DNA of 64,000 nt from an uncultured Bacteroidales bacterium (GCA_944323245.1 CALURT010000008.1:37653-101652); one strand, 5' to 3'; counted from the first letter of the stretch, positions 44,711 to 53,678 are shown. Notes: generated from the letters alone by a model not told the origin. Numbers and translations: made by a program.

Positions 44711-44953
44711 TTAAGCGTTGAGCTTATTTTCGATATAATCGATAGCGTCCTTTACTGTGGAAATCTTCTCTCCGGCGTCCTCGTCAGGAATAGTGATGTT
44801 GAAAGCTTTTTCAAATTCCATGATGAGCTCTACAGTATCAAGAGAGTCTGCTCCAAGGTCATTTGTGAAGCTCGCTGACTCAGTCACTTCAGATGCATCA
44901 ACGCCCAATTTGTCAACGATGATTTCCTTTACTTTTGCTGCAACTTCTGACAT
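44711..44953 (-). CDS. acpP: Acyl carrier protein
   Basis: 80 residues, acidic. The phosphopantetheine attachment serine is in [19 protein letters not shown]. It carries the growing acyl chain in fatty acid synthesis. In contrast to the usual fabF neighbour, acpP stands alone here with its own terminator and a possible promoter box at 45020-45027. Confidence 0.97.
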   Translation of the reverse strand: MSEVAAKVKEIIVDKLGVDASEVTESASFTNDLGADSLDTVELIMEFEKAFNITIPDEDAGEKISTVKDAIDYIENKLNA

Positions 44954-45019
44954 AATTGAAAAGTTTAAATTAATAATAGTTTATGTTTATATACACTTGT
45001 TCAGCATGTTATCGGGGTG

Positions 45020-45027
45020 CAAAGTAA
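45020..45027 (-). promoter_or_regulatory. Probable -7 promoter box for acpP (one mismatch)
   Basis: The minus strand reads TTACTTTG followed by CA, the same variant of TAnnTTTG as before topA. It is 66 bases before the acpP ATG. Confidence 0.4.
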
Positions 45028-45060
45028 ATAAAAAAATCCCGAAAAACGAAATTTTCTTGA

Positions 45061-45660
45061 TTATTGTACATATTCTATGATGTCCGCCCCGTACTCATAC
45101 TCTATGCTTCTTATATCGTATGAGGCAAAGCGATTCAAGGAGCACGTTATTGCTCAGATCCAAATAGGAAAGGTTATTTGCCGTACAGGACAGATCCCTG
45201 AGTTTAAGACATTTGCTCACGTCAAGGGAAGAGAGGGGATTTCCGAGTCCGCCGTAATAGTCATCGATGCCGGTATAAAGGACCTCCAAGTTCGGATTAT
45301 GGCTCAAATCTATGTGGGACAAGTCATTGTCATAGCAATACAGATTGACCAATGCCGGATTGTCGCTTACGTCGAGCCGGGTCATGCCACATGACACACA
45401 GTTGAGATATTCCAACAACGGATTTCCACCGATATCGACGGATGACAGACTGTTGTCTCCGCAGTCCAAGGTCGTCAGGAGCGGATTATTGCGTACATCC
45501 ACGCTTGTCAGGGAATTGGACGTACAGACAAGGTGGTCCAGCTGCGGACAGTCGCTTACGTCAAGGTATGAAATATTGTTGTCCATGCAATTCAGGTATG
45601 ACAAGGAGGAACAGCCGGTCAACGTGAGGCGATCCAGTCCGTTGTACACACAATTATTGT
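45061..45660 (-). pseudogene. Remnant of a leucine-rich-repeat protein gene
   Basis: About seven repeats of roughly 21 residues of the Bacteroidetes LRR kind (LTSVDVRNNPLLTTLDCGDNS). The frame begins inside the end of uvrC with HNNCVYNG directly after a stop; there is no signal peptide, and no plausible start but a GTG (45647-45649) in mid-repeat, so the 5' part is missing. At the other end the frame leaves the repeat pattern after NNVLLE and stops at 45095, while a shifted frame reads RFASYDIRSIEYEYGADIIEYVQ and stops at 45061-45063, so a frameshift is likely. It could still be translated as a small protein, but there is no sign of it. Confidence 0.65.
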
Positions 45661-47444
45661 GTCAATGTATCATGTACCCGCTGCGCAAGGTCTTTCCCGA
45701 TCAGGCCGGCAAGGTCCTCGACACTCGCAGCGGCAATCCTTGCGACGCTCCCGTAGTGCATCAGCAGGCGTTGTTCCGTCTTCTCCCCTACACCTTTTAT
45801 TTCCCTGAGCACGGACTGGATCTGTGCCTTGCTCCTCAGGTTGCGATGGTGTGTAATCCCGAATCTGTGCGCTTCGTCCCTTATCCTCTGCAGGACTTTC
45901 AAAGCCTGTGAATTGCGGTCCAGGAACAGCGGATAGGGATCTCCGACCCGGAAAACCTCCTCCATCCGCTTTGCAAGCCCGATTACAGTCAGTTTGTCCG
46001 TCAGGCCGAGTTCCGCAAGCGCCTGATAAGCGAAATCAAGCTGGCCCTTGCCGCCGTCTATCACGACAAGTTGCGGCAGGTCGTCAGGATTTTCCGTCAG
46101 CATCCTCGAATACCGCCTGTTCACCACTTCTTTCATCGAGGCATAATCATTCGCCCCGATTACTGTCTTTATCTTGAAATGCCGGTAATCGCTTTTCGAG
46201 GGCTCGGCGTTTCTGAACACGACACATGAAGCCACCGGATTCGTACCCTGAATATTGGAATTGTCGAAGCATTCAATATGTCTCGGCAGCTCCTGCATGC
46301 CGAGAGCCGTCCTCAGTTCTTCCATCACCTTCATCCTGAATTCGTCCGGGTCCGTATGCTCCTGCTGTTTCAGGGCGTTGAAACGCATTTCCTTGGCATT
46401 TTTCAGACTGAGTTCGAGCAGGGCGAGTTTGTCCCCTCTGACCGGGATCCTGAATTCGACCGAGTCCATTTCCACGTCAGGCTTGAACGGAACGATGACT
46501 TCCCTGGACAATTCACCGAATTTTTCCCTGATTTCGGCTATGAAAAGGCCGAGGACGGTGGACTGCTCCTCTTCTATGTTCATTCTGAAACCGAGATTAA
46601 GAGACTGTATGACCGCCCCGTCATGAAGCCGCATGAAATTCCCGTAGGCTTCGTTGGCATCGAACACAAGGGAAAATACGTCTACGCTGCCGATAGAACT
46701 GTTCACAATCAGGGATTTGCCGTAATGTTTCTCAAGCGACTGCATTTTCAGCCTGTAGACCTCGGCGGCTTCGAAATCAAGGTCTGCGGAGGCTTCTTCC
46801 ATCAGTTTCCTGTAATGTCTTATCATTTCACGTCCGCCCCCCTTGAGCAGACGTGCTATTTCCTCGATATTGTCATTGTACTCTTTCTTGGAAATGGCTC
46901 CGATACAGCAGCCCCGGCATTTCCCGATATGGAAATTCAGGCAGGGGCGGAATTTTCTGCGGAGAATGGCGTCGGATGTAATCCTGTTGTTGCAGGTCCG
47001 CAGGGGATAGAGTTCGGAAAAAAGTTCGAGCAGGTTCCTTGCGTGCATCACCGAACTGTACGGCCCGAAATACCTTGACCCGTTCTTTTCCATTCGCCGT
47101 GTCAGAAAAACCTTCGGATAGTCGTCGGCGCTTATGCAAATCCACGGATAGGTCTTGGAATCCTTGAGAAGGATATTGTATTTGGGCTTGTACTGCTTGA
47201 TGAGATTGTTTTCCAACAGAAGGGCGTCAGCCTCAGAATCCACGACGGAATACTGAGCGTCGGCGATTTTGGATACCATTATCGCTGTCTTGCGTGTCAG
47301 CCTCTCGGGAGAGACGAAATACTGGGCCACCCGCTTGTGCAGATCTTTGGCCTTGCCCACATAAATGACATTGCCCGCAGCGTCGTAATACCGGTACACT
47401 CCGGGCAAATGAGGGAATAGCGATATTTTTTCCTTTACTGTCAA
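45654..47444 (-). CDS. uvrC: Excinuclease ABC subunit C
   Basis: 596 residues. N-terminal GIY-YIG nuclease (GVYRYYDAAGNVIYVGKAKDL, residues about 15-90), the UVR/UvrB-interacting motif near 200, the central RNase H-like nuclease (CFDNSNIQGTNPVASCVVF, VVIDGGKGQLDFAYQAL) and C-terminal helix-hairpin-helix repeats. It makes both incisions in nucleotide excision repair. It lies downstream of the oxidoreductase gene by 28 bases; its 3' end runs into the LRR remnant. Confidence 0.97.
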   Translation of the reverse strand: MTVKEKISLFPHLPGVYRYYDAAGNVIYVGKAKDLHKRVAQYFVSPERLTRKTAIMVSKIADAQYSVVDSEADALLLENNLIKQYKPKYNILLKDSKTYPWICISADDYPKVFLTRRMEKNGSRYFGPYSSVMHARNLLELFSELYPLRTCNNRITSDAILRRKFRPCLNFHIGKCRGCCIGAISKKEYNDNIEEIARLLKGGGREMIRHYRKLMEEASADLDFEAAEVYRLKMQSLEKHYGKSLIVNSSIGSVDVFSLVFDANEAYGNFMRLHDGAVIQSLNLGFRMNIEEEQSTVLGLFIAEIREKFGELSREVIVPFKPDVEMDSVEFRIPVRGDKLALLELSLKNAKEMRFNALKQQEHTDPDEFRMKVMEELRTALGMQELPRHIECFDNSNIQGTNPVASCVVFRNAEPSKSDYRHFKIKTVIGANDYASMKEVVNRRYSRMLTENPDDLPQLVVIDGGKGQLDFAYQALAELGLTDKLTVIGLAKRMEEVFRVGDPYPLFLDRNSQALKVLQRIRDEAHRFGITHHRNLRSKAQIQSVLREIKGVGEKTEQRLLMHYGSVARIAAASVEDLAGLIGKDLAQRVHDTLTQ

Positions 47445-47472
47445 TTCATGAAAATCTATTTGTCCGACATGG

Positions 47473-48729
47473 TCAGATATCGCTGACCGTCATACCGGAA
47501 AGGCGGCTTTCTTCCGCCATGAAACATATCCTGTGGCTTTCCATCGAATTGGAAATCTCCGGAGCGCCGCTTGCAGCGGCTTTATCCGTGCGTTCCGTCT
47601 CTTTGGACGCCCTGACCTTGCCGATAAATTCTTCCACTATCTTCAGATCCGCTCCGGCATGAAGAGGCAGACCGGCCACGGAGGAAAAGTCCCAGACGGA
47701 TTCTTCCCCGGTATTGAAATCCCTTGCCCTTATCATGTTGTCCTGAACGGTGATTTCTCCGAAAACGCATTTGATGTCAGTAATCCTGCTGTCCTTCATG
47801 GTAAAACAATCCATGGAAAGGGTAACTACAATATCGTTGTCCATCACCATGGACAGGACCTGATGGTCGACCACGTCATTGTCGCAATGATAGACGCAAC
47901 GTCCGTATCTTCCCTCCCGCATTTCCTTTTCAAGGACCTCTTCAAGGGTGCTTCCCTGAGGGACGATGAAATTTCCTGTCCATTCCTTACGTCTCAGATA
48001 CAGGTCAGGGGCGGAAAACGGGCATCGATTCTCGATGCCGCAGTCTATACAGCGCCCCGCACTTCCCTGCTGGGCGTTTTCCGCCCTGAACCACTTGAGC
48101 GAGCCGAAAGACGAGACCCGTTTCGCCTTCTGTCCCGTAAGCCAGACTATCAGGTCGAGATCGTGGCAGCATTTGGAGACAATCATCGGATTTGTAGTCA
48201 TGCTGTCGCCCCACGGGCCGCGGACAAAGGTGTGACAAGTACGGTCTATGCCTACGTTCACGATATGGTTGATGGACACTATGTCCCCGTATTTCGCGGA
48301 GGCGAGGATTTCCTTCAGGCAGGCATACAACGGATGATACCTCAGTACATAACACAGGATGACATGGGCCTTCTGTCTTGCCGATTCGGCCATTATGTCC
48401 CGGCATTGACTCATCGTCTGGGCAGCCGGTTTTTCGAGAAGGACATGGCAGCCATGTTCCAATGCCTTCATGCAAAGTCCGTAATGGGTATCGTCGGGCG
48501 TTCCGATTATGACCGCATCCACGTTGTCGGCGGATGAAAAAAAGTCATCGGAAGAAGAATAAAATATCTGACCGCATGAAGGATACTTCTGTCTTGCTTC
48601 CTCCAAGCGGCCCTTGTCGATATCCACGATTCCGGCCAATTCGATTTCGCCGGGATGCGATTCGAGATAAGTCAGATATTTCTTTGCCCTGTTGCCGTAC
48701 CCGAAAACGGCCAAACGCACTTTACGCAT
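47473..48729 (-). CDS. Gfo/Idh/MocA family oxidoreductase
   Basis: 418 residues. The N-terminal Rossmann fold has VRLAVFGYGNRAKKYL for NAD(P), then AVIIGTPDDTHYGL and the family signature HVLLEKPAAQT with the catalytic Lys. The C-terminal alpha/beta domain carries an insertion with three cysteines (CIDCGIENRCPFSA, around residue 230) that suggests a metal site or a family subtype. It probably oxidises or isomerises a sugar or inositol derivative; substrate unknown. It is 3 bases after the carboxypeptidase-regulatory gene and before uvrC. Confidence 0.9.
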   Translation of the reverse strand: MRKVRLAVFGYGNRAKKYLTYLESHPGEIELAGIVDIDKGRLEEARQKYPSCGQIFYSSSDDFFSSADNVDAVIIGTPDDTHYGLCMKALEHGCHVLLEKPAAQTMSQCRDIMAESARQKAHVILCYVLRYHPLYACLKEILASAKYGDIVSINHIVNVGIDRTCHTFVRGPWGDSMTTNPMIVSKCCHDLDLIVWLTGQKAKRVSSFGSLKWFRAENAQQGSAGRCIDCGIENRCPFSAPDLYLRRKEWTGNFIVPQGSTLEEVLEKEMREGRYGRCVYHCDNDVVDHQVLSMVMDNDIVVTLSMDCFTMKDSRITDIKCVFGEITVQDNMIRARDFNTGEESVWDFSSVAGLPLHAGADLKIVEEFIGKVRASKETERTDKAAASGAPEISNSMESHRICFMAEESRLSGMTVSDI

Positions 48730-48732
48730 TTT

Positions 48733-49455
48733 TTATTCGGCAGAACCGTACACAAGGGTTTTCAGCTCGGCATATTCGTCGGATTCCATGGCATCGGCGA
48801 TGGCCTTTCTAAAATCCCGTCCACCAAAAATGGTTTTGGTCTGCATTTTTTTAATAATGCGGTTCAACTTTATTTGTGCCTTGGTTTTCTCTGCCTCCGG
48901 CAATCGATTCCCGAACTGGAGATCCCGGCATAAAAGCTGGAACTCCAACTCTTTCGGAAGTTTCCCATTATATTTTTCCAAATTTACGGAAGAACTCCTG
49001 ACCCGGACATCCGGAGAGCCGAGCGAAAGAACCAGCTCATTATCCTGAGTCCCTTGTGAGACCTCCAGATCCGACCCTTTTACCGCTTCTTCCGGCGACC
49101 CCGTCAGAGCAACCGTGTATTCATAATTGTCATTCACGAGTTTTACGGATTCAGTCCTGTAACCGATTTGCGAGACTGCAAGAACGTCCGTTCCCGGCAC
49201 GCACATAAGAAAACCTTTCCCGTCGACGCCGGTCACGGTTCCGCTCGACGAACCTTTTATCATAATCACGGCTCCGCTGATCGGATCACCGTCTTCATCA
49301 ACCACTTTTAATGTTACAAGATACCTGTCCGTCCCGGCTTTCTTTTCCTTTTTCTCAGACTCCGGACGGCCTTTGTAAAATTCCACTGCAGAAACTGATT
49401 GGACACATACCAACCCGGCGACAAGCGATGCCAAAATCGTGTAAAAGGTTTTCAT
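48733..49455 (-). CDS. Exported protein with carboxypeptidase-regulatory-like domain
   Basis: 240 residues. A signal peptide (cleavage near VSA) is followed by a beta-sandwich domain (about 45-120) of the CarboxypepD_reg type: VTLKVVDEDGDPISGAVIMIKGSSSGTVTGVDGKG, VSQIGYRTESVKL. This domain is also the N-terminal module of SusC-like receptors, but no barrel follows; the C-terminal half is helical and charged. Function unknown. The ATG is preceded by AGGAGGT at 6 bases (complement 49461-49467), a strong Shine-Dalgarno sequence that is uncommon in the phylum. Confidence 0.82.
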   Translation of the reverse strand: MKTFYTILASLVAGLVCVQSVSAVEFYKGRPESEKKEKKAGTDRYLVTLKVVDEDGDPISGAVIMIKGSSSGTVTGVDGKGFLMCVPGTDVLAVSQIGYRTESVKLVNDNYEYTVALTGSPEEAVKGSDLEVSQGTQDNELVLSLGSPDVRVRSSSVNLEKYNGKLPKELEFQLLCRDLQFGNRLPEAEKTKAQIKLNRIIKKMQTKTIFGGRDFRKAIADAMESDEYAELKTLVYGSAE

Positions 49456-49530
49456 AGAGTACCTCCTGTTTTAATATTCATATTCCTGTCTAAGTTACGC
49501 ATTATTTTTCTTTTTCAAAAATTTCTCCCG

Positions 49531-49629
49531 CTTCAGGTCGGGTTTTGTTCCAAAATCCATGCGTTTCATGTCAGGTTTTGTTCCAAAAATAATGCATTTC
49601 AGGTCGGGTTTTATTCCAAATAGATTATA
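49531..49629 (+). repeat. Three tandem 33-bp repeats upstream of the AAA/DUF4143 ATPase gene
   Basis: Units at 49531-49563, 49564-49596 and 49597-49629, each exactly 33 bases and without spacers, share the core TTCAGGTCGGGTTTTGTTCCAAAA with few changes. The last unit runs into the -7 box (49626-49633) of the ATPase gene. The repeats can be read in several frames as 11-residue peptides, but neither has a believable gene start. They are placed like an operator or RNA leader element. Confidence 0.8.
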
Positions 49630-49633
49630 TTTG
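49626..49633 (+). promoter_or_regulatory. Bacteroidetes -7 promoter box for the ATPase gene
   Basis: TATATTTG followed by C is a full match to TAnnTTTG. It is at the 3' end of the third 33-bp repeat and 22 bases before the ATG; the -33 region lies inside the repeats. CATTG-AAAAA-CAATG at 49634-49648 could form a small hairpin at the start of the message. Confidence 0.6.
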
Positions 49634-49655
49634 CATTGAAAAACAATGAAATACC

Positions 49656-50993
49656 ATGTTTGAAAGAAATCTGATTTCGGAACTGCGGGAATGGGCTGCA
49701 AAGCCAGGACATAAACCGCTTGTATTACGGGGTGCAAGGCAGGTGGGAAAAAGTACGTTGGTGGACCGCTTCGGACAGGAATATGACGTCTACCTGAAAT
49801 TGAATCTTGAACTTTCCGCCCACTCGGATCTTTTCCGGCACGGACGAAGCGTGCATGAAATCATGCCTCTGATCTATTATCTGAACCGGAAGGAACGCAT
49901 TCCCGGAAAAACATTGCTTTTCATAAATGAAATCCAATCTTGTCCGGAAGCTGTCGCTGCCTTGAGATATTTCCATGAAGAGATGCCGGATATAGATGTC
50001 ATCGCAGCAGGTTCCCTGTTGGAATCTCTGATAGACAAGCATATATCATTTCCGGTCGGTCGGGTGGAATACAAGGCGGTAAGGCCGTGTTCCTTCTTGG
50101 AATATCTTGAAGCCACCGGACAAAAATCCATCAAGAAAGCACTTGCTTCAGGAGAGGATCTGAGCGGAATCCACAATTCGATAGAATCGGAATTCAAAAC
50201 CTTCTCCCTCATCGGAGGAATGCCTGAAATCGTAGCACATTATGCCGAACATCAGGATATTCTCTCACTTGGAGATATTTACGAATCGCTTTTGACAGGC
50301 TACAGGGACGATGTCGAGAAATATGCGTCGGGAGAAAATCAGACGGCATTGATAAGACATATACTGACTGCCGGATGGTGGGAAGCGGGAGCAAGGATAA
50401 CATTTGAAAAATTCGGACAATCCGCATACAGGTCAAAAGACATGTCCGCCGCATTCAAGATTCTCAGTAAAACAATGTTGCTGGAACTTGTATATCCCAC
50501 CGTTTCAACCAAATTACCGATAATGCCGTCTTTCGGATTTTCTCCGAAATTGCTGTGGTTTGACAGTGGGATAGTCAATTACGCCGGAAAAACACAGGAT
50601 GCCCTGATAAGCAGCACTGACATAAACGAAATATGGAACGGAAGGATTGCAGAACATATCATCGGTCAGGAACTGATTGGCAACGACAGCCGTTTTTCCT
50701 CGACACGGGCGTTCTGGACCGGCGGCAGCAAATCCACGGCCGAAGTAGACTTCGTGATACAATACCGTGACATGGAACTGCCGGTAGAGGTAAAATCAGG
50801 AAACAATTCAAAGTTGAAATCCCTGCACGTATTCATGGACAAGGCCCCGCATGATATTGCCGTAAGATTCTGGCACAATCCGGCAAGGACAGATACGGTA
50901 AAAACCGACAAGGGAAAACAATACCGTCTGATAAGCCTGCCGTTCTATTATGCCGGTGTGCTTGACAAGGTGCTTGACAGAATTCTGTCATGA
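49656..50993 (+). CDS. AAA+ ATPase with DUF4143 and PD-(D/E)XK-like C-terminus
   Basis: 445 residues. Walker A is LRGARQVGKST (about 24-34); Walker B reads LLFINEIQ with Asn where Asp is usual. Sensor/arginine-finger region ALRYFHEEMPDIDVIAAGSLLE follows. The DUF4143 domain (about 200-400) ends in STAEVDFVIQYRDMELPVEVKSG, the Glu-Asp...Glu-x-Lys pattern of a PD-(D/E)XK nuclease fold. Such genes are multicopy in Bacteroidales and their role is unresolved; links to mobile or defence functions are speculative. Its 33-bp repeat upstream is unusual. It is the last gene before the second r-protein block. Confidence 0.9.
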   Translation: MFERNLISELREWAAKPGHKPLVLRGARQVGKSTLVDRFGQEYDVYLKLNLELSAHSDLFRHGRSVHEIMPLIYYLNRKERIPGKTLLFINEIQSCPEAVAALRYFHEEMPDIDVIAAGSLLESLIDKHISFPVGRVEYKAVRPCSFLEYLEATGQKSIKKALASGEDLSGIHNSIESEFKTFSLIGGMPEIVAHYAEHQDILSLGDIYESLLTGYRDDVEKYASGENQTALIRHILTAGWWEAGARITFEKFGQSAYRSKDMSAAFKILSKTMLLELVYPTVSTKLPIMPSFGFSPKLLWFDSGIVNYAGKTQDALISSTDINEIWNGRIAEHIIGQELIGNDSRFSSTRAFWTGGSKSTAEVDFVIQYRDMELPVEVKSGNNSKLKSLHVFMDKAPHDIAVRFWHNPARTDTVKTDKGKQYRLISLPFYYAGVLDKVLDRILS

Positions 50994-51024
50994 AAAAATC
51001 CGGCTCGAAACGGGCCGGATTTTT
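50994..51024. terminator. Bidirectional terminator between the ATPase gene and rpsC
   Basis: An 11-bp stem AAAAATCCGGC (50994-51004) and GCCGGATTTTT (51014-51024) begins directly after the ATPase stop codon. On the minus strand it lies 25 bases beyond the rpsC stop, so it closes the rplC-rpsC transcript where rplP would otherwise follow. Confidence 0.85.
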
Positions 51025-51048
51025 CTGATATTGTATTCGACTGACGAA

Positions 51049-51798
51049 TTATTTGCTGTCTCTGCGGTCTCCACGGTTGCGTCCTCCGCGACGACGGTCT
51101 CCTCCGCGTCCCTGACGGGATGAATTCTGAGACTGCGACTGTGCGGACATTCCGGCATTCGGAGAAAGATCCCTCTTTCCGTAAACTTCCCCGTTGCAGA
51201 TCCATACCTTGATACCGAGCACGCCGACCTTGGTATGAGCCTCAGCCAAAGCATAGTCGATATCGGCACGGAACGTATGGAGAGGAGTACGTCCTTCCTT
51301 GAACATCTCGCTTCTTGCCATTTCAGCACCGCCGAGACGGCCGCTGATCTGCACCTTGATACCCTCGGCACCTACCCTCATGGTAGTGGCAACTGCCATT
51401 TTGATGGCCCTTCTGTATGAAACACGGCCTTCAATCTGACGGGCGATGTTGTCTGCTACGAAATGGGCGTCCACTTCCGGTTTCTTCACTTCGAAGATGT
51501 TGATCTGGACTTCCTTGTTCGTAACTTTCTTCAACTCTTCCTTGAGCATGTCCACTTCCGCTCCGCCTTTGCCGATGATGACACCCGGCCTTGCAGCATG
51601 AATGGTCACGGTAATGAGTTTAAGGGTTCTTTCGATGACAATCTTGGAAAGGCCTGCCTTGGCAAGACGGTTCACAAGATATTTGCGGATTTCATAATCC
51701 TCTGCGATTTTGGCCGCATAATTACCACCACACCAGTTAGAGTCCCAACCACGGGTGATACCGATTCTGTTGCTGATAGGATTTGTTTTCTGTCCCAT
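51049..51798 (-). CDS. rpsC: 30S ribosomal protein S3 with basic C-terminal tail
   Basis: 249 residues. [22 protein letters not shown] at the start, KH domain (about 45-110) with [17 protein letters not shown], then the S3 C-terminal domain to about 212. The last 35 residues are Gln/Ser- then Arg/Gly-rich ([19 protein letters not shown]). It is the last gene of its transcript here, ending in a terminator, although rplP normally follows. GGAGG (complement 51807-51811) is 8 bases before the ATG. Confidence 0.98.
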   Translation of the reverse strand: MGQKTNPISNRIGITRGWDSNWCGGNYAAKIAEDYEIRKYLVNRLAKAGLSKIVIERTLKLITVTIHAARPGVIIGKGGAEVDMLKEELKKVTNKEVQINIFEVKKPEVDAHFVADNIARQIEGRVSYRRAIKMAVATTMRVGAEGIKVQISGRLGGAEMARSEMFKEGRTPLHTFRADIDYALAEAHTKVGVLGIKVWICNGEVYGKRDLSPNAGMSAQSQSQNSSRQGRGGDRRRGGRNRGDRRDSK

Positions 51799-51801
51799 AA
51801 T

Positions 51802-52221
51802 TTATTCCTCCACTGTTGCTGGTTTCTTCACATCAAGGATGACAGTGACATGGTTGGAACGCTTGCGGATTCTGCCGGCCCTTCCCCGAGGACAAGGACG
51901 GATTCTCTTGAGTGTGCGGCCTTCGTCAACCATGATAGTCTTGACGATGACATTGCCATTGTCCAACTCACTGCTCTTGTCTGGATTCTTTGCCTCCCAG
52001 TTAGCCACTGCACTCTTGATAAGTTTCTCAAGAGGTCTTGATGCGGCTTTCTTGGAATATCTCAAGATATCCATTGCGCGGTTCACCTCGACTCCTCTTA
52101 CGATATCCGCCACAAGACGCATCTTGCGAGGAGAAGAAGGCTCATTGTTAAGCTTTGCTATAGCTGTCTGCTTCTTTATCTCTTTCAGCCTCTCGGCCAT
52201 CAGTCTTTTACGAGCTCCCAT
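51802..52221 (-). CDS. rplV: 50S ribosomal protein L22
   Basis: 139 residues. EPSSPRKMRLVADIVRGVEVNRAMDILRYS and the beta-hairpin RTLKRIRPCPRGRAGRIRKRSNHVTVIL identify L22, which lines the peptide exit tunnel. It has an N-terminal extension of about 20 residues. It is 3 bases before rpsC. Confidence 0.98.
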   Translation of the reverse strand: MGARKRLMAERLKEIKKQTAIAKLNNEPSSPRKMRLVADIVRGVEVNRAMDILRYSKKAASRPLEKLIKSAVANWEAKNPDKSSELDNGNVIVKTIMVDEGRTLKRIRPCPRGRAGRIRKRSNHVTVILDVKKPATVEE

Positions 52222-52247
52222 AATTACAATTTCATTTTAAATTACAA

Positions 52248-52517
52248 TTATTTACGGTTGCCCGAATGGCCTCTGAAAGTTCTCGTCGGCGCAAACTCTC
52301 CGAGCTTGTGTCCTACCATGTTTTCCGTGACATATACAGGAATAAACTTGTTTCCATTATGAACGGCGATGGTGTGACCCACGAAATCAGGAGAGATCAT
52401 ACTTGCGCGTGACCAAGTCTTGACAACCTCTTTCTTCTTGCTGCCTTCATTCATAGCAAGAATCTTCTTTTCCAGGCTCTCCTGGATATAAGGACCTTTT
52501 CTTAATGAACGACTCAT
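52248..52517 (-). CDS. rpsS: 30S ribosomal protein S19
   Basis: 89 residues. [19 protein letters not shown] and the C-terminal [25 protein letters not shown] are S19 hallmarks; it lies at the 30S head near the A site. Confidence 0.98.
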   Translation of the reverse strand: MSRSLRKGPYIQESLEKKILAMNEGSKKKEVVKTWSRASMISPDFVGHTIAVHNGNKFIPVYVTENMVGHKLGEFAPTRTFRGHSGNRK

Positions 52518-52536
52518 AATCTCTTAATTTATTCCG

Positions 52537-53361
52537 TTATTTTTTCCTTCTTTCAATAATGAACTTATTTGAAGTTGCCTTAGGATTACGAGTCTTGTAG
52601 CCCTTTGCAGGGAGACCCTTGCGGGACCGAGGATGTCCTCCTGACGCACGTCCTTCACCACCACCCATCGGGTGATCTACCGGGTTCATTACGACACCGC
52701 GGTTACGAGGCCTGCGTCCGAGCCATCTTTTGCGTCCGGCTTTTCCGTGAGACTCCAAATTGTGGTCCGGATTGGATACGGTACCGACGGTAGCACGGCA
52801 TGTCACGAGCACCATTCTCGTCTCACCGGAAGGAAGACGAAGGATAGCGTGATTGCCCTCGCGTGCTGCGAGCTGAGCAAATGCTCCGGCGCTGCGTGCC
52901 ATGGCGGCACCCTGACCAGGGCGAAGCTCTATGTTGTGCACCAATGTACCGAGCGGAATTTCCGATAGAGGAAGAGTGTTGCCAAGCTCGGGTGCCACAC
53001 CCGGGCCTGATGCTATTACCTGTCCTACTTTCAGTCCGTTAGGAGCGATGATGTATTTCTTGACACCATCTTCATATTGTACCAATGCGATACGTGCACT
53101 GCGGTTCGGGTCGTATTCGATGGTGAGCACCGTAGCCTTGCAATCGTCCTTGTCGCGAAGGAAATCGATGATACGGTACATTCTCTTGTGACCGCCGCCG
53201 ATGTAGCGCATTGTCATTTTACCTTGATTGTTACGTCCGCCCGACTTCTTGAGAGGTTCGAGAAGCGGTTTGTAAGGAGTCTTGCAGGTAATGTCGTCGA
53301 AAGCACTGATTACCTTGTTCCTTTGTCCCGGGGTAGTCGGTTTGAATTTTCTTACTGCCAT
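52537..53361 (-). CDS. rplB: 50S ribosomal protein L2
   Basis: 274 residues. [40 protein letters not shown] and the C-terminal [28 protein letters not shown] with the conserved His of the peptidyl transferase region. AAGGAGGG (complement 53371-53377) is 9 bases before the ATG. Confidence 0.98.
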   Translation of the reverse strand: MAVRKFKPTTPGQRNKVISAFDDITCKTPYKPLLEPLKKSGGRNNQGKMTMRYIGGGHKRMYRIIDFLRDKDDCKATVLTIEYDPNRSARIALVQYEDGVKKYIIAPNGLKVGQVIASGPGVAPELGNTLPLSEIPLGTLVHNIELRPGQGAAMARSAGAFAQLAAREGNHAILRLPSGETRMVLVTCRATVGTVSNPDHNLESHGKAGRKRWLGRRPRNRGVVMNPVDHPMGGGEGRASGGHPRSRKGLPAKGYKTRNPKATSNKFIIERRKK

Positions 53362-53375
53362 AATCCTGTCCCTCC

Positions 53376-53666
53376 TTAAATATTACTGTAGAAATCAATC
53401 TTGTCCTCACCGGCAAGTGTCACATACGCTTTCTTGTAGTGATTTGCACGGCCTCTCAGCATTCCGGCTTTCGTATAGCGGGATTTTCTCTTTCCGTGAT
53501 AGTTGATCGTATTGACTTCATCAACGGTCACGTTGTACATCTGCTCAACAGCCGACTTGATTTCCAGCTTGTTGGCGTCACGGTCAACTATAAAACCGTA
53601 GCGGTTCAATTTTTCGCCTTGAACCGTCATTTTTTCAGTTACTATTGGCTTAATTATGATTCCCAT
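53376..53666 (-). CDS. rplW: 50S ribosomal protein L23
   Basis: 96 residues. [48 protein letters not shown]23 is at the tunnel exit and docks trigger factor. Its order rplD-rplW-rplB is canonical. Confidence 0.98.
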   Translation of the reverse strand: MGIIIKPIVTEKMTVQGEKLNRYGFIVDRDANKLEIKSAVEQMYNVTVDEVNTINYHGKRKSRYTKAGMLRGRANHYKKAYVTLAGEDKIDFYSNI

Positions 53667-53678
53667 CTCTCAATCTGT

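Noticed and set aside
47533..48537. Open frame of 334 codons on the plus strand opposite the oxidoreductase
   Set aside because: Antisense shadow; the minus-strand frame has the Rossmann and EKP motifs.
49531..49629. 33-bp repeats considered as a CRISPR array
   Set aside because: The units are directly adjacent with no spacers and differ from each other; no cas genes are near.
49495..49737. Possible small protein of 11-residue repeats on the minus strand across the 33-bp repeats
   Set aside because: It starts inside the ATPase coding region on the opposite strand and crosses that gene's promoter; the repeat DNA explains the peptide periodicity. Kept only as an alternative reading.
38289..51048. 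The block inside the r-protein cluster as a prophage, ICE or genomic island
   Set aside because: No integrase, transposase, phage gene, att-like repeat or base-composition shift is visible; the genes are core functions (uvrC, acpP, ftsX, uppP, lpxH). A rearrangement is more likely.
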